Positions 40,048-51,146 of a DNA stretch of 64,000 nt are shown here, in pieces. The notes under the pieces were generated by a model. The model was not told the origin of the DNA and did no database searches. It saw only the letters and a program-made list of their open reading frames with translations. The DNA is from Warburgia ugandensis (Eukaryota > Streptophyta > Magnoliopsida > Canellales > Canellaceae), in NCBI GenBank assembly GCA_035236585.1, contig CP141127.1, positions 75,249,495 through 75,313,494 of the forward strand, in the 5' to 3' direction. The position numbers and the translations under genes were made by a program. Each line of letters opens with the position of its first letter. Within the stretch, counting starts at the first letter, position 1.

Positions 40048-40713
40048 TGTTAGCGTGCCATGTCAATATAGCTTTGGTTATAAATACTAGAGCACCCCAA
40101 ACAAAAGAAGCTTTTAGTTCACTGAGATTGATGCCCTTGAATAAACTACTCCTAATCTCAATGTCCTAACTATTTGCTAACTCTAACTCTAAGTGATTCA
40201 TAATCAAATTCTAGTATTTTTTATTCAATTAGTGTCTTAATTATCTTTTCTTACTATATAGGTGGTAGCTTCTTAAACCTAGATCTAGATAGCTCCTCCT
40301 TTTATCCAGATTAGACTACTTCCTATCAGTTGGGTTCAACTCTAAAGTAGTTAATACAATCCTCATGTCATGAGGCATTGTGTTAGCATGCCATGTCGAT
40401 ATAGCTTTGGTTATAAATACTAGAGCACCCCAAACAAAAGAAGCTTTTAATTCACTGAGATTGATGCCCTTGAATAAACTACCCCTAATATCAATGTCCT
40501 AACTATTTGCTAACTCTAACTCTAAGTGACGCATAATCAAATTCTAGTATTTTTTATTCGAGTAGTATCTTAATTATCTTTTCTTACTATATAGGTGGTA
40601 GCTTCTTAAACCTAGATCTAAACAGCTCCTCCTTTTATCTAGATTAGACTACTTCCTATCAGTTGGGTTCTACTCTAAAGCAGTTAATACAATCCTCATG
40701 TCAAGAGGCGTTT
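40048..40713. repeat. 333-bp tandem duplication
   Basis: Unit 1 (40,048-40,380) and unit 2 (40,381-40,713) are about 95% alike and run head to tail. Each contains GGTTATAAATACTAGAGCAC, a TATA-like context, and a TAACTCTAACTCTAAGTG block that resembles the leader of the main element near 35,440. The second unit runs straight into leader sequence of the Athila/Tat-like element, so the duplication probably lies in that element's 5' region. Confidence 0.85.
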
Positions 40714-41600
40714 AGACCTCAACCGATGTCAATAGAAGGCATAGGAAAATCACTTGGATTTGAAGACACCCACTATAACCACAATGCTTAGAAGCCATTA
40801 GTGTGATAATAGATCACATCCTTTTAAAATGGTCCCATTAGCTAGATACCCTAAGTCTCTTTTTACTTGATTTCAAATTAATTTTCAATAGTTGGGATCA
40901 TGACATACAAGGATGTTGATTGATTCCTAGGTGGACCAAGGAGCTTGTGATGAAATCTAGTCATTATCTTATAAGAGTTCCCGTGGGGCCCTTACTAGCA
41001 TTAAGTTTCATTCTACTATAAAGTTGTAAACATGAAATGCAAAATAAAAATAGAACTAATGCCTTCCTATTGTTAAATAGGTGTTTGAACTAATGCAACA
41101 ATCATAAGTATTATGCAACATTTATTAATGCATGAACCTAATATATATGAATTATAATACCATCACAAATGAAAAATTATACTGAATGTACTTCATCTTA
41201 AAAATTGAAAACCGGGTGAGGATTGGTCACAGTGAGGGGTCTGATGATGATGACCAAATGTGGGCCATCATACCCCACACTTGCCCTGTGTTATTACAAC
41301 CCATTTTAAAATTAAATAAATTGAAATTAAAATTACAATGGGCCTCACTACAATTTCACTCAAATCCTAATTTAGGAAAGGAATAAAAAAGTAATCTATG
41401 TTGATGAAGCTGTGTCCCATAGGATTACTGCTGCTATTTTGCTAATTTTCCTTGCACAAAAATAAAAAAAAATTATGGTCCATATGAGGAAAATAGTAAT
41501 AAATGCAAAAAATGATGCAAAATCCTAAACTAATGCACCTTAAACCTAGACTAGAGGTAAATAATCTAAGGTATGGCCCAGTACACTACCTATTGCAATT
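40714..41600 (-). other. Leader of the second Athila/Tat-like element
   Basis: Collinear with 35,490-36,420 and located just inside the LTR at 41,623. No coding sequence. The gag-pol that should follow to the left is not recognisable, so the element is truncated. Confidence 0.6.
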
Positions 41601-41622
41601 CCTGACAACAGTGCCAAATACT
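41601..41622 (-). promoter_or_regulatory. Primer binding site region, second element
   Basis: On the minus strand, right after the LTR end CCCAACA, it reads AGTATTTGGCACTGTTGTCA, close to the TTTGGCGCCGTTGCC phrase of Athila/Tat elements. It is less decayed than the one at 36,421. Confidence 0.65.
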
Positions 41623-44613
41623 TGTTGGGATTTTAAGTTAAAACTCACAAGCTTGCAAATCAAATATAGTAATCCACTCGAGGAGGTCGATCCCATGAGG
41701 AATCGAATGGAGGTAATATTAGTGGTCCTTACTTAAATTACCTAAGCTAGTGAAATTAAGGAGTTTTTTACCTAAACTAGTGATGGAAACTTAACATAAA
41801 TGCAAGACATGAAAGATGGAGCTATGCTAAAATTAAAAATGCTAAACTCAAAAACTTTCCTTAAACATACCTTCTAAAAGTAAAACTTTCCTAAGCATAA
41901 ACTTTCTAAAAAGGAAAATTAAAAACTTTCTAATTAATGCAAAACTAACTAATAGAAACTAAATATATAGAAACATGCAAATTAGCATAAGCTATGATTG
42001 ACTAATATCTAAACATAACCTAATATAATAAATCAATGAAAGGAAGCCTAACATGATGTATGATTTAAAATAGAAAGTGCATAAATCAAGTAAACTAAGT
42101 GCATGAATTGAACATCATGTCTATCTAAACTAGGAAACAACCTAAGATAATATGAAATATATGAAACTAATCAACTAATGCATGAATATTTAAACTAAGA
42201 ATGACATGGAATAAACAAGTGATCTAAAGGAACAACCATCCAACAACCATGTGCATGAACCATGGGTTTGTGCGTGTGGTTTATGGATTAGGAAATGTTT
42301 TGTTTACTGAATTTTAAAGCCTAACAACATGCACTCTAATTCAAGCGTTAACTAAAAAATCTAAAGATCTAATAGGGTTCTTAAGAAACCAAGCAAACAA
42401 GATGTATACAGTACTGGAAATTAAGCATGAACAGTCCATTGAAAATTTCTAGCACATGCTATCTTTGAACATTCTACCAATTAGATATAGAATGAATTGA
42501 ATCAACAATTTTTATGTACTAAAAAATTTAACCACTGAAAATAAGTAACAATGATAACCCTCAAAGAACTTTATTGAATGAATGTCAAATTACATAAAAA
42601 GAGAACGCATGGACATGTATACAATTGCTCTAGTTTGCGTACTTTTTCAAGACATGAAACTTGATTCAATTACATATGAAACACATTCTAACAATATTAA
42701 ATGAATTTCAGCTAACATGTAATTATAACCCAAAATAAAACTAAGAGAATAAAAGCTAGGAAGATGGAACTATTCTAAGACAAAAATAGCATCAAACTAG
42801 AGATAGAACTAGTTAAGCAAAAACAACATAAAAGATGGTAGGGAACTCAAAAGATTTATGCTACTGTTTCTCTTGGAAGTCACTATCAAAGAAATAATAA
42901 CTTAGATCTTAAGAGAATGGAACAAGAAAACAAGAGTATTGAAGCTATATTCAAGGAAAGCGAAGGCATTAAAAAAATGCATGACGATAAGGAAGACTAG
43001 AACAAGAAAGCAATGTAATAACACAAGTAACAAAGCAAGGAATCAAAGAGGAGATCTTATCTGAACTTTGAAGAATCAAATAAGGAAATAATATCCAATG
43101 GAAGAGGTGTGGAAGCATGGAGGAAATGGGTGCCAAGAAGAAAGATGTTGGGAGGAATAAGAAGAGGAAAGAAGGGTGGAGAACGCCTCCTTTTTAGAAG
43201 GGGGTGATCTCCCTTTCTCCAAGCATTCTTTCATGCCAAATTCCTCTCTCTTTTTATTTTATTTTGGGCACTTCCTAACTTAGTTCATATGCAATACTAA
43301 GGTGTAGAGAAAGATAGGAAATCTAAAGGTTAGACGAAGAAGAATCCAGAGCAACCATATGATGTTTTAAGTGTAATCAAGGAGTAAAGCACCATCTTTT
43401 TAAGAGGGGGCATTTCCCCCTTATAAAAATAATTGAGTGCACATAATTTTAGGAATAAAGAGACAAATTTGGGTAGTAAATGAAGGGAAAGAGACAATAG
43501 GGTGGAAAGAAAATAGAAAATGAGGTTTTGAGTGGATGATATGGCATCCATTAGATCAAGAATGGAGGGTAAGATGGTGAGATAACCTAAGAATCATGTG
43601 TCACCATAGGATTAAGAGTGAAACACCACTTTTTAAGGAAATTGGCATGGAACTCCCTCTTCCTTTACGTGTTTCATGTGGAAGAATTGATAAGGAAGGG
43701 AAAGTGGGTGGAAAGAGAGGGATAAGAGGTTGAAAATTTGATTGGCTAGGTAGTTACATTGGGAGTAGACATTTGGTTGGATGATTGGAATGGAGTTTTA
43801 GAAAGGTGGGGAAGTCTCAAAAAGATAGGACTCTTGAATGGAAAGTGAAATTCGTAGTGCATCTTACGAGTGAGGTGAAAAATGAGAAAAACATGGAAAA
43901 ATATTAAAATGGAGATGTTTCTTCCTATTGGTTCACATAATACGTTTTCCTTAATGAATTTTCCCTTAATTCATCTTCAAAATATCCCATAAATCCCAAG
44001 GATAATTCTTTGCATTCTCCTCCAATCATGGCCTTCCATGTAGCTTGATTTATGTGGCTTTGATGGTTCACTTCGAGAGCTCCATTGGCTAGGATTCATA
44101 GCTGGCTTAGATGACTTTATTAGCTTATCTTGATGGCTTAAATCCTTGGATTTAATGGTTGGTTTGGCTCTTTAGCTTGCCACATTGTTCATAGATTAAA
44201 TGAAACTCATGCAAAGGTGGTGGACTTTGCATAGCTTGTGAATAGTCCCACTTTGGCCACCTTTGGCTTTTTTAATTGCATCCAATGCTTATCCTAAAGA
44301 TAATCTTGACCTTTGGCCTCAATTTATATTGATGAGTTTTAAGCTTTGACTTATTCTTTTGATCTTGATCTTCCATTTTCTTCTTAATCAATCTCAACCT
44401 TTGAATCACCATCTCGCTTCCTACAAAAAGTTAAAAACTCTAATTAAATCCTATAAAAATATGATTAATCATATGCATATCTTAGATTAGCCTTTGAGCC
44501 TATAAAATATCAAAAATTTTAAGTCATAAGTCAAAAACCCTATTTTACACTTATAAGTTATAGCACCTTGGTAACTAATTAGGTGGCTTTTATGCAAAAT
44601 TAGACACTTATCA
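41623..44613 (-). repeat. 5' LTR of the second Athila/Tat-like element
   Basis: A 2.99 kb LTR reading on the minus strand TGATAAGTGTCTAATTTTGC at 44,613 to TTAAAATCCCAACA at 41,623, with a primer site beyond. It is related to solo LTR 4 over both ends and to the main element's LTRs over the first 400 bp. It contains the CGAGGAGGTCGATCCCATGA motif near its 3' end (41,680). Its right border cuts into a copia integrase. The left partner LTR was not found, so no target duplication could be tested. Confidence 0.7.
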
Positions 44614-44998
44614 GCTTCTATGAAAGCATTAAGGATGAGTCAGGGAAGTTACATCTTTGCTTTAGGCATTTCAATTTTAGTGGACTCAAGCTATTAAGCC
44701 AGAGTACGTATGCGAGTCTTGTATCCTTAACAAGCAGCTAAGAGTCCCTTTTCAAAGTGGAAGGTCTTAGAGAGTAGCACATCCCCTACACTTAGTGCCC
44801 ATCTGCTTTTGCAAACCCATAGAGCCTACTTCATTTGGAGGTAATAGATATTTCATCATCTTTATTGATGATTTCAGTAGAAAACTTTTGGTCTATTTTA
44901 AGAAAGAAAAATCTATTGCCTATACTATTTTAAAATTTTTTAAAGCTTGTATGATGTTGAAAGTGGTTATTCACTTAAGATATTAAGATCTGATCAAG
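44614..44998 (+). pseudogene. Ty1/copia integrase, upstream part
   Basis: The first block reads LHLCFRHFNFSGLKLLSQ, the pre-integrase (GAG_pre-integrs) zinc-finger region, at about 44,648-44,702. The integrase core follows: PIEPTSFGGNRYFIIFIDDF with FIDDFSRK carrying a catalytic Asp (44,820-44,880), then LRSDQ at the right edge, the second Asp motif. A shift is needed near 44,980. The frame stops at 44,998 where CACTA-A is inserted (duplication AAG) and resumes at 50,896. Upstream copia sequence is cut off by the LTR ending at 44,613. Confidence 0.85.
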
Positions 44999-45039
44999 CA
45001 TTGTTATAGTGAGTGGTTTTTAAGATTGTACAAAATGTA

Positions 45040-45477
45040 TATACAAGACGATTCAAAAATCGTCTTCTACTAGGCCGTCTTATAAAATGAAAACAAATAC
45101 AAGATGGTTTTTAACAACTGTCTTATAACGCTGGTGATATAAGATGGTTGTTAAAACTGTCTTATATTAAAAGTATTATAGAATGGTTTTTGAAAATTTG
45201 TCTTGTAAAAGTCAAAATTGAGACAATTTTTCCAAAATTGTCTTATAAAACTATGAAAATATAAGATAGTTTTTGAAAAACTATCTTATAAAGTTGTCAA
45301 ATATAAGACAATTTTTCAAAAACCATCTTATAAAGCTGTCAAATATAAGATGGATTTTCAAAAACCATCTTATAAAGCTATCAAATATACGACAATTTTT
45401 GAAAAATCATCTTATAAAACTATGAAAATATAGGATGATTTTTAAAAAATTATCTCATAAAACTATAAAATTATAAG
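45040..45477. repeat. CACTA-A subterminal repeats, left
   Basis: Alternating ATAAGATGGTTTTT and AAAACCATCTTATA motifs, roughly every 25-50 bp, forming many short potential hairpins. Confidence 0.8.
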
Positions 45478-46770
45478 ACTTTAGCTCTACGTTGGATGCC
45501 TTTTTTAATGAAAATTAAAAATATAAGATGGGTCTTTCTATTCTCAGTGTTCTTTATATAACAAGATAAATTTTACATATTTACATTGATTAATGAAGCA
45601 ATAAATCATGTAAAAAGTGCACTAGAACATAAGTAAAATAATGTTAGTGTTCATGTGACAACAATAAGTAGTAGAATACTATTCACATGACAACAATAAG
45701 TAGTAGATTATGACAGGTTTTCTTTGATTGATGAAGCATGCATAAGTGCTCTTGAGCATAAGAAAAATACTATTATTGTTCACATGAATAACAAGAAGAA
45801 TACTTTAAGATCTACATTGGATGCCTTTCTGAATTTAAATTAAAAACTTTAAAACTTAGGTCTTTTTATTCTCAATGTCCTTTATTAGAACAATCAATTT
45901 TACAAATTCTCAGTAATTAACAAAGCAAAAGATCATGCACAAAGTGCTCTTGAACATATGCAAAATACTATTATTGTTCATGAAAACAATAACAAGTAGC
46001 AAACTTTAAGCTCTACCTTGGATGACTTTTTTAATGAAAATTGAAAACCTAAGGCTTGGGTCTTCTTATTCTCAATGTCCTTTATCTAACACAATCAATT
46101 TTACATATTTTGATTGATCAATAAAGCAAGAAATTACACACAAAGTGCTCTTGAACATAAGCAAAATATTGTTATTGTTCATGTGAACAACAATAAGTAG
46201 TAGACTTTAAGCTCTATGTTGGATCCTTTTTGAACGAAAATTAAAAATATAAGACTTTAGTCTTCTTATTCTTGATGTTCTCTATCTAACACAATCAATT
46301 TTACAAATTTTCATTAATTAATGAAGTAGGACATCATGCACACAATGCTCTTGAACATAAACAAAATACAATTAATGTTTGCATGAACAACAACAAGTAA
46401 CAAACTTTAGGCTCTACGTTGGATGCCTTTTTGAATGAAAATTGAAAATATAAGACTTAGGTCTTCTTGTTCTCAATATTCTCCACCGAACATGATATTT
46501 TTTATAGGTTTACACTGGTTAACAAAACCAAAAATCATGCATAAAGTACTCTTAAGCATAAGCAAAATGTTGTTATTGTTCATGCAAACAACGACAAGCA
46601 GTAAACTTTAAACTCTACATTGGATGCTTTTTTCAATGAAAATTGAAAGTCTAATACTTGGGTCTTCTTATGCTCAATGTCCCATATCTACCATGATCAA
46701 TTTTAGAGGATTTCATTGATTAACAAAGTAGAAAATCATGCACAAAGTGCTCTAGAAAAATAGAAGCATG
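45478..46770. repeat. 200-bp tandem array inside CACTA-A
   Basis: The phrase ACTTTAAGCTCTACGTTGGA (with variants) starts at 45,478, 45,802, 46,003, 46,204, 46,404 and 46,605. The last five are 200-201 bp apart. The first interval is 324 bp because it holds an extra partial unit (duplicated ACAACAATAAGTAGTAGA). Each unit also carries GCTCTTGAACATAAGCAAAA and an ATTATTGTTCATG block. No protein frame is shared between units. Confidence 0.9.
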
Positions 46771-46849
46771 TACATAAGAAAATCAAGAGAGAGAGAGAGA
46801 GAGCATGATCAATTTTAGAGGATTTCCCACTATATCTCTCTACCTTAAT

Positions 46850-47138
46850 TTCATTTGAATAATATAAGACGATTTCAAAAAATCTTCTTATAATGTCATA
46901 AAGAATATAAGATAGTTTTTGAAAAGCATCTTATAATGTCACGTAGAATATAAGATAGTTTTCATAAATTGTCTTATTAACCTTTTTTATAAGACGGTTT
47001 TTGACAACCATATTATAATGTCACAAAGAATATAAGATAGTTTTCAAGAACTGTCCTATGAGCATTTTTTATAAGATGGTTTTACTAAAACCATATTATA
47101 ATGTCATATTCTATAGGAAGGTTTTCAAAAATGGTCTT
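46850..47138. repeat. CACTA-A subterminal repeats, right (third copy)
   Basis: It starts CCTTAATTTCATTTGAATAA, the same phrase that begins each palindrome arm at 50,482 and (inverted) 50,418. AATATAAGATAGTTTTC-type repeats with AATGTCA spacers follow. It breaks off at 47,138 where the LINE begins. Confidence 0.75.
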
Positions 47139-47213
47139 AACTCCGTCAATGCCAGTACCAAGCCCGAATAAAAAAGGAGAGTTTTGCATCAGGTGCCAAT
47201 CGGCAAGTAAAAC

Positions 47214-47345
47214 CTTTTTGAAGAAGTTGAAGATGATTTTGTTATTTTCTCTTCTTACTTACAAATGAATATGGATATGCATATTATTTTGTAAGTAAGA
47301 AAAATAAAAGATAATGAAAACTGTCTTTAGCTTCTTCAAAGTATG
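47214..47345. repeat. Hairpin (possible MITE) in the LINE 5' region
   Basis: Two imperfect arms of about 60 bp face each other around a 5-bp loop. The left arm (47,214-47,275) has TTGAAGAAG, TTGTTATTTTC and TTCTTACTTACAAA; the right arm (47,281-47,345) has the inverses. It sits between blocks that belong to the LINE leader (GGCAAGTAAAACC and GGCAACCCTAACATG). A small inserted inverted-repeat element is the simplest reading. Target duplications are not clear. Confidence 0.55.
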
Positions 47346-47639
47346 GCAACCCTAACATGACATGAATTGATCACTAACATTCCCTCAAGCTAGGGAGTCC
47401 CCTGTAAGCGATACACTACATTAAATCCGAAGTGCAATGAAACATGAGCAAGGGTTGCTAAGGTGTTCCCCAGAAAGCGATGCACTACATCGAATCCTTA
47501 GTGTAGTGAAAAATGGGCAAGGGCTAGTAGAGCGTCCCCACAAAAGCGACGTGCTGCATTGGAACTCAAGTGCAGTGAAAAGTAGACATGGATTCATGTC
47601 ATGGGGGATGAGAAGTGATGGGTAAATAGGCTATCTCAA

Positions 47640-48420
47640 GAGCATAAGATTCATATTGCCACATGGAATATAAGGACATTGATAGGTAAGAGTCTCTAGT
47701 TAGTAGATACGATGAAACATTGGAGAGTCAACATAACTTGTATCTAATTAACCAAGTGGAAAGGGGCTAAAACTAGAGAAATTGATGGGTATAAACTTTG
47801 GTACATAGGAAAGGATAATAACAAAAATGGTATGGGAATAGTAGTGGAAAAAGAATTAAAAGATAAAGTTGTAGACATTAAAAGAAACAGAGATAGAATT
47901 ATAATAATAATACTTGTTCTAGGAAAGTAGATAAAAAATGTTATAAGTGCATACACACCACAAGTAAGGTTAGAATATATAATCATAAGATAGTTTTGTG
48001 AAGATATGGAGGGAATCATGTGAAAAATTCCCAATACAGAGAAGATATTTATAAGAGCATATTTAAATGGTCATGTAGGAAAAGAAAAGGGAGGATACGA
48101 TAAGGTACATGGAGGGTATGATATTAAAGAATGAAATGAGATGGGGGAAGCTATCCTCAATTTTTCTTTAGCATATAACCTGACCCTTGCAAACACGTTC
48201 TTTAACAAGAGGTTTGAACACCTAATAACCTTTAAAAGTGGAGTCTATAAAAGCCAAATAGACTTTTTGTTACTTAGGAATACTAAGAGATCAATGTGTA
48301 AGGATTGCAAGGTGATACCCAATGAGAGTTTAACATCCCGACATAGGTTATTGATTTTGGATATTCCAAAGGAAATGAACTTAATATGTATCCAAAAACT
48401 AAGTGGTGGAACTTAAAAGG
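47640..48420 (+). pseudogene. LINE endonuclease (APE type), degenerate
   Basis: The frame begins KIHIATWNIRTLIGKS, the TWNIRTL motif with the catalytic Asn of APE-like endonucleases. Then come a degraded LQETKW site (reads LTKWKGAKTREIDGYK), GMGIVVEKELKDKV, YTPQV and HVGKEKGGYDKVHGGY. Open sequence from 48,141 contains FNKRFEHLITFKSGVYKSQI and the DCKVIPNESLTSRHRLL block, with the SRHRLL motif where family members have the final catalytic His (S-D/Q-H). Several stops (about 47,740, 47,930, 48,020) break the frame. The endonuclease would nick the target for first-strand priming. Confidence 0.8.
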
Positions 48421-48783
48421 GGAGAAAATTAACCTCACTCACAAATAAGTTGATGGTAGAAGAAAATTGGAACAATGAAACAAAAGTAAACCCCATATGG
48501 ATTAATATGACAAAGACCATTAAGAAAGTGGCAAAAGATGTCCTAGGAGTAGCTAAAGGTAAAAAAATTAGTAAAAGAAACTTGGTGGTGGAGTGAAATA
48601 ATGCAAAAAGTTATTAAAGAAAAAGAGGTGTGTTTTAAAGCATGGCAAAAGACTAGAAATACTGAAAACTATGAATAGTATAAGAATGCCAAAAAGGTTG
48701 CTAAGAGAATAGTAAGTGAGGTTAAATTTAAGGCATATGATGATCTCTATAATAGACTAGGATCAAGAGAAGGAGAGAAAGAT

Positions 48784-49830
48784 GTGTTTAAACTTGCAAA
48801 AATAACACACCAGAAGGGTAAGGACCTAGGTCATATTAAGTGCATTAGAAGTGCTGATCAAAGGGTACTAATTAAAGATGATGAGATCAAACAAAGGTGG
48901 GAAAGTTGCTTTCAAAAATTCCTAAATGACAATTGCCCAAGGAATATAAGGATTGAAAGTTCTATAAACTTAAATAACATTGGACATTATAAATATGACC
49001 ATAAGATTAGAATACCTAAAGTAAAAGAGGTCTTGAAAAAGATGAAATTGGGAAAGGCCCTGGGGCCCAATGGTATACCAATAGAGGTTTGGAAGCATAT
49101 GGGAGATACTGGAGTAGTTTAGTTGACCAAATTATTTAACAAGATTATAAAATCATAGAAAATTCCAAATGAATGGGGAAGAGCTCCATTGGACCAATTT
49201 ATAAGTATAAAGGAGACATGCAGGGTTGCATTAATTATTGGGGGATCAAAATTATGAGCCACATTATGAAATTTTTTGAGTGTTGATAAGAGGCTACACA
49301 TGAGATAAGTATATCGAAGAACCAGTTTGGTTTCATGCATGGGAGGTCTACCATGGAAGCTATTTTCTTACTAAGACAATTGATAGAGAAATATAGGGAG
49401 AGGAGGAAGGACCTCCTCATGGTTTTTATTGACTTAGAGAAAGCTTATAATAGGGTCCCTAGAGAGTTAATATGGAAAAAGTGTTGGGCAAGAAAGGGGT
49501 TTCGCAAGGGTATATAGACATAATTAAAGATATGTATGAGGGAGCGATAACAAATGTTAAGACCACTAGTGGAGAGATCGATGATCTTTCTATCATTATA
49601 GAATTGCATCAAGGATCGGTATTGAGCCTAAACATTTTCACATTGGTGATGGATGAGTTAATAAAACATTTGCATGAGGAGATTACATGGTACATGTTAT
49701 TTGTAGATGATATAATTTTAATTGATGAGACAAGGGAGGGCATAAACACAAGGCTAGAGTTATGAAGAGACGCATTAGAACCTAAAGGATTTAAAATCAA
49801 TTGAACTAAGATAAAGCATATGGAATGCAA
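48784..49830 (+). pseudogene. LINE reverse transcriptase, degenerate
   Basis: The open piece 48,784-49,122 carries the thumb-side lead-in and KEVLKKMKLGKALGPNGIPI with EVWKHMGD, the RT block 1 (usually GPDGIPIE; here Asn replaces Asp). Later blocks in other frames are FGFMHGRSTMEAI-like (49,330), LLMVFIDLEKAYNRVPREL with the FIDLEKAY catalytic Asp (49,415-49,470), GLHQGS as ELHQGSVLS (49,605), and LFVDDIILIDETREG (49,700), where the FADD box has Val for Ala. At least four frameshifts or stops (49,120, 49,156, 49,256, 49,500) make it inactive. Confidence 0.85.
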
Positions 49831-49879
49831 TTTTAATAAGGAGAGCAGTGGGAGTGGAGTACTAATAAGGAGAGCAGTG

Positions 49880-51146
49880 GGTGTATTGCTCTTTTCATTT
49901 GAGTGATGCCACTTTGTTGTGGCATGCCTACTATTATCACTTATTACTTAATGTTGTTCTCCTTACAATAACTTCAAAACTTGCCAGAGGTGTATTTTCC
50001 ACCTTCACCACTAAAATTGGGGTTTTATAAGATAGCAAAAAAAGATGGTTTGAACACTACCATCTTATTAAAAATAAAAGATGATTTTCATTTTCTGAAA
50101 ATTGTCATATAAAATATGGTAGTATAAGATAGTTTTAATAAAGTTGTCTTATAAAAAATGTTTACAAGATAGTTCTTGAAAACCATATTGTATTCTTTAT
50201 GACATTATAAGGCTGTTGTTAGAAACCATCTTATAAAAGAAGTTTATAAGAAGATTTTTGAAAACCATCTTATGTTCTATCTGACATTATAAGACGGATT
50301 CAGAAATTGTCTTATAAACTTTATTTATAAGATAGTTTTTAGAACCCATCTTATATTAGTTATGACATTATAAGATGGTCTTTAAAAACCATCTCATATT
50401 ATTCAAATGAAATTAAGGTAGATAGAATCTATCTGCCTTAATTTCTCCTCCAATTAGGGGTTGGCCACATGAATCTATTTGCCTTAATTTCATTTGAATA
50501 ATATGAGATGGTTTTTAAAGACCATCTTATAATGTCATAACTAATATAAGATGGTTTCTAAAAACCATCTTAAAAATAAAGTTTATAAGACAGTTTCTGA
50601 ATCCGTCTTATAATGTCAGATAGAACATAAGATGGTTTTCAAAAATCTTCCTATAAACTTCTTTTATAAGATGGTTTCTAACAATAGCCTTATAATGTCA
50701 TAAAGAATACAATATGGTTTTCAAGAACTATCTTGTAAACATTTTTTTATAAGACAACTTTATTAAAACTATCTTATACTACCATATTTTATATGACAAT
50801 TTTCAGAAAATGAAAATCATCTTTTATTTTTAATAAGATGGTAGTGTTCAAACCATCTTTTTTTGCTATCTTATAAAACCCCAATTTTAGTGGTGAAGGT
50901 GGAAAATACACCTCTGGCAAGTTTTGAAGTTATTGTAAGGAGAACAACATTAAGTAATAAGTGATAACAGTATGCATGCCACAACAAAGTGGCATCACTC
51001 AAATGAAGAATAAGATCATCCTTGATATGACAAGAACCATGCTTAAGGAGAAAGGCTTGTCGAAGAATTTCTAAGCTGAACTTATAGCATATACAACTTA
51101 TCTTGTCAATTGGTGTCCTACAAAAGAGTGTAAAGAGCAATACACC
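49880..51146. repeat. Long palindrome made of CACTA-A end plus copia flank
   Basis: The left arm 49,880-50,425 is the inverse of 50,475-51,007, continuing at 51,132-51,146, with a 49-bp spacer (50,426-50,474). From the centre outward each arm contains CACTA-A subterminal repeats, the CACCACTAAAATTGG terminus (50,006 and 50,895), the AAG duplication, and then copia integrase sequence. The left arm lacks about 124 bp of copia (inverse of 51,008-51,131). Arm identity appears above 95%. Because host copia is included, it cannot be a normal transposon terminal repeat. Confidence 0.9.

Larger units (their letters stand above)
47139..49879 (+). mobile_element. RTE-type LINE, 3'-truncated
   Basis: A non-LTR retrotransposon on the plus strand. 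Its 5' region starts CTCCGTCAATGCCAGTACCA and contains three imperfect repeats of a GTAAGCGATACACTACAT-type unit (about 47,404, 47,476 and 47,547). Endonuclease and reverse transcriptase follow. The RT runs to MECNF near 49,830, and the sequence downstream, including the 3' end of the element, is missing. A 29-bp direct repeat containing AATAAGGAGAGCAGTGGG (49,835 and 49,864) marks the broken end. The clade is given by the EN-RT order without an RNase H and by the sequence of both domains. Confidence 0.85.
44996..50898. mobile_element. CACTA-A element inserted in copia integrase
   Basis: Left end CATTGTTATAGTGAGTGG at 44,999; right end inverse of CACCACTAAAATTGGGG finishing at 50,895. The ends align if mostly transitions are allowed. 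The 3-bp duplication AAG (44,996-44,998 and 50,896-50,898) has the length expected for CACTA elements, and removing the insert restores the copia reading SDQGGKY. Inside are subterminal repeats, a 200-bp tandem array, a LINE and a palindrome. No transposase is present, so this copy is non-autonomous. Confidence 0.75.

Noticed and set aside
45040-47138. CRISPR-like array of short repeats
   Set aside because: The repeats are degenerate, inverted and irregularly spaced, typical of CACTA subterminal regions, and the context is plant DNA.
49880-51007. Fold-back element or MITE with long terminal inverted repeats
   Set aside because: The arms extend past the CACTA terminus into copia integrase, so they include target sequence.
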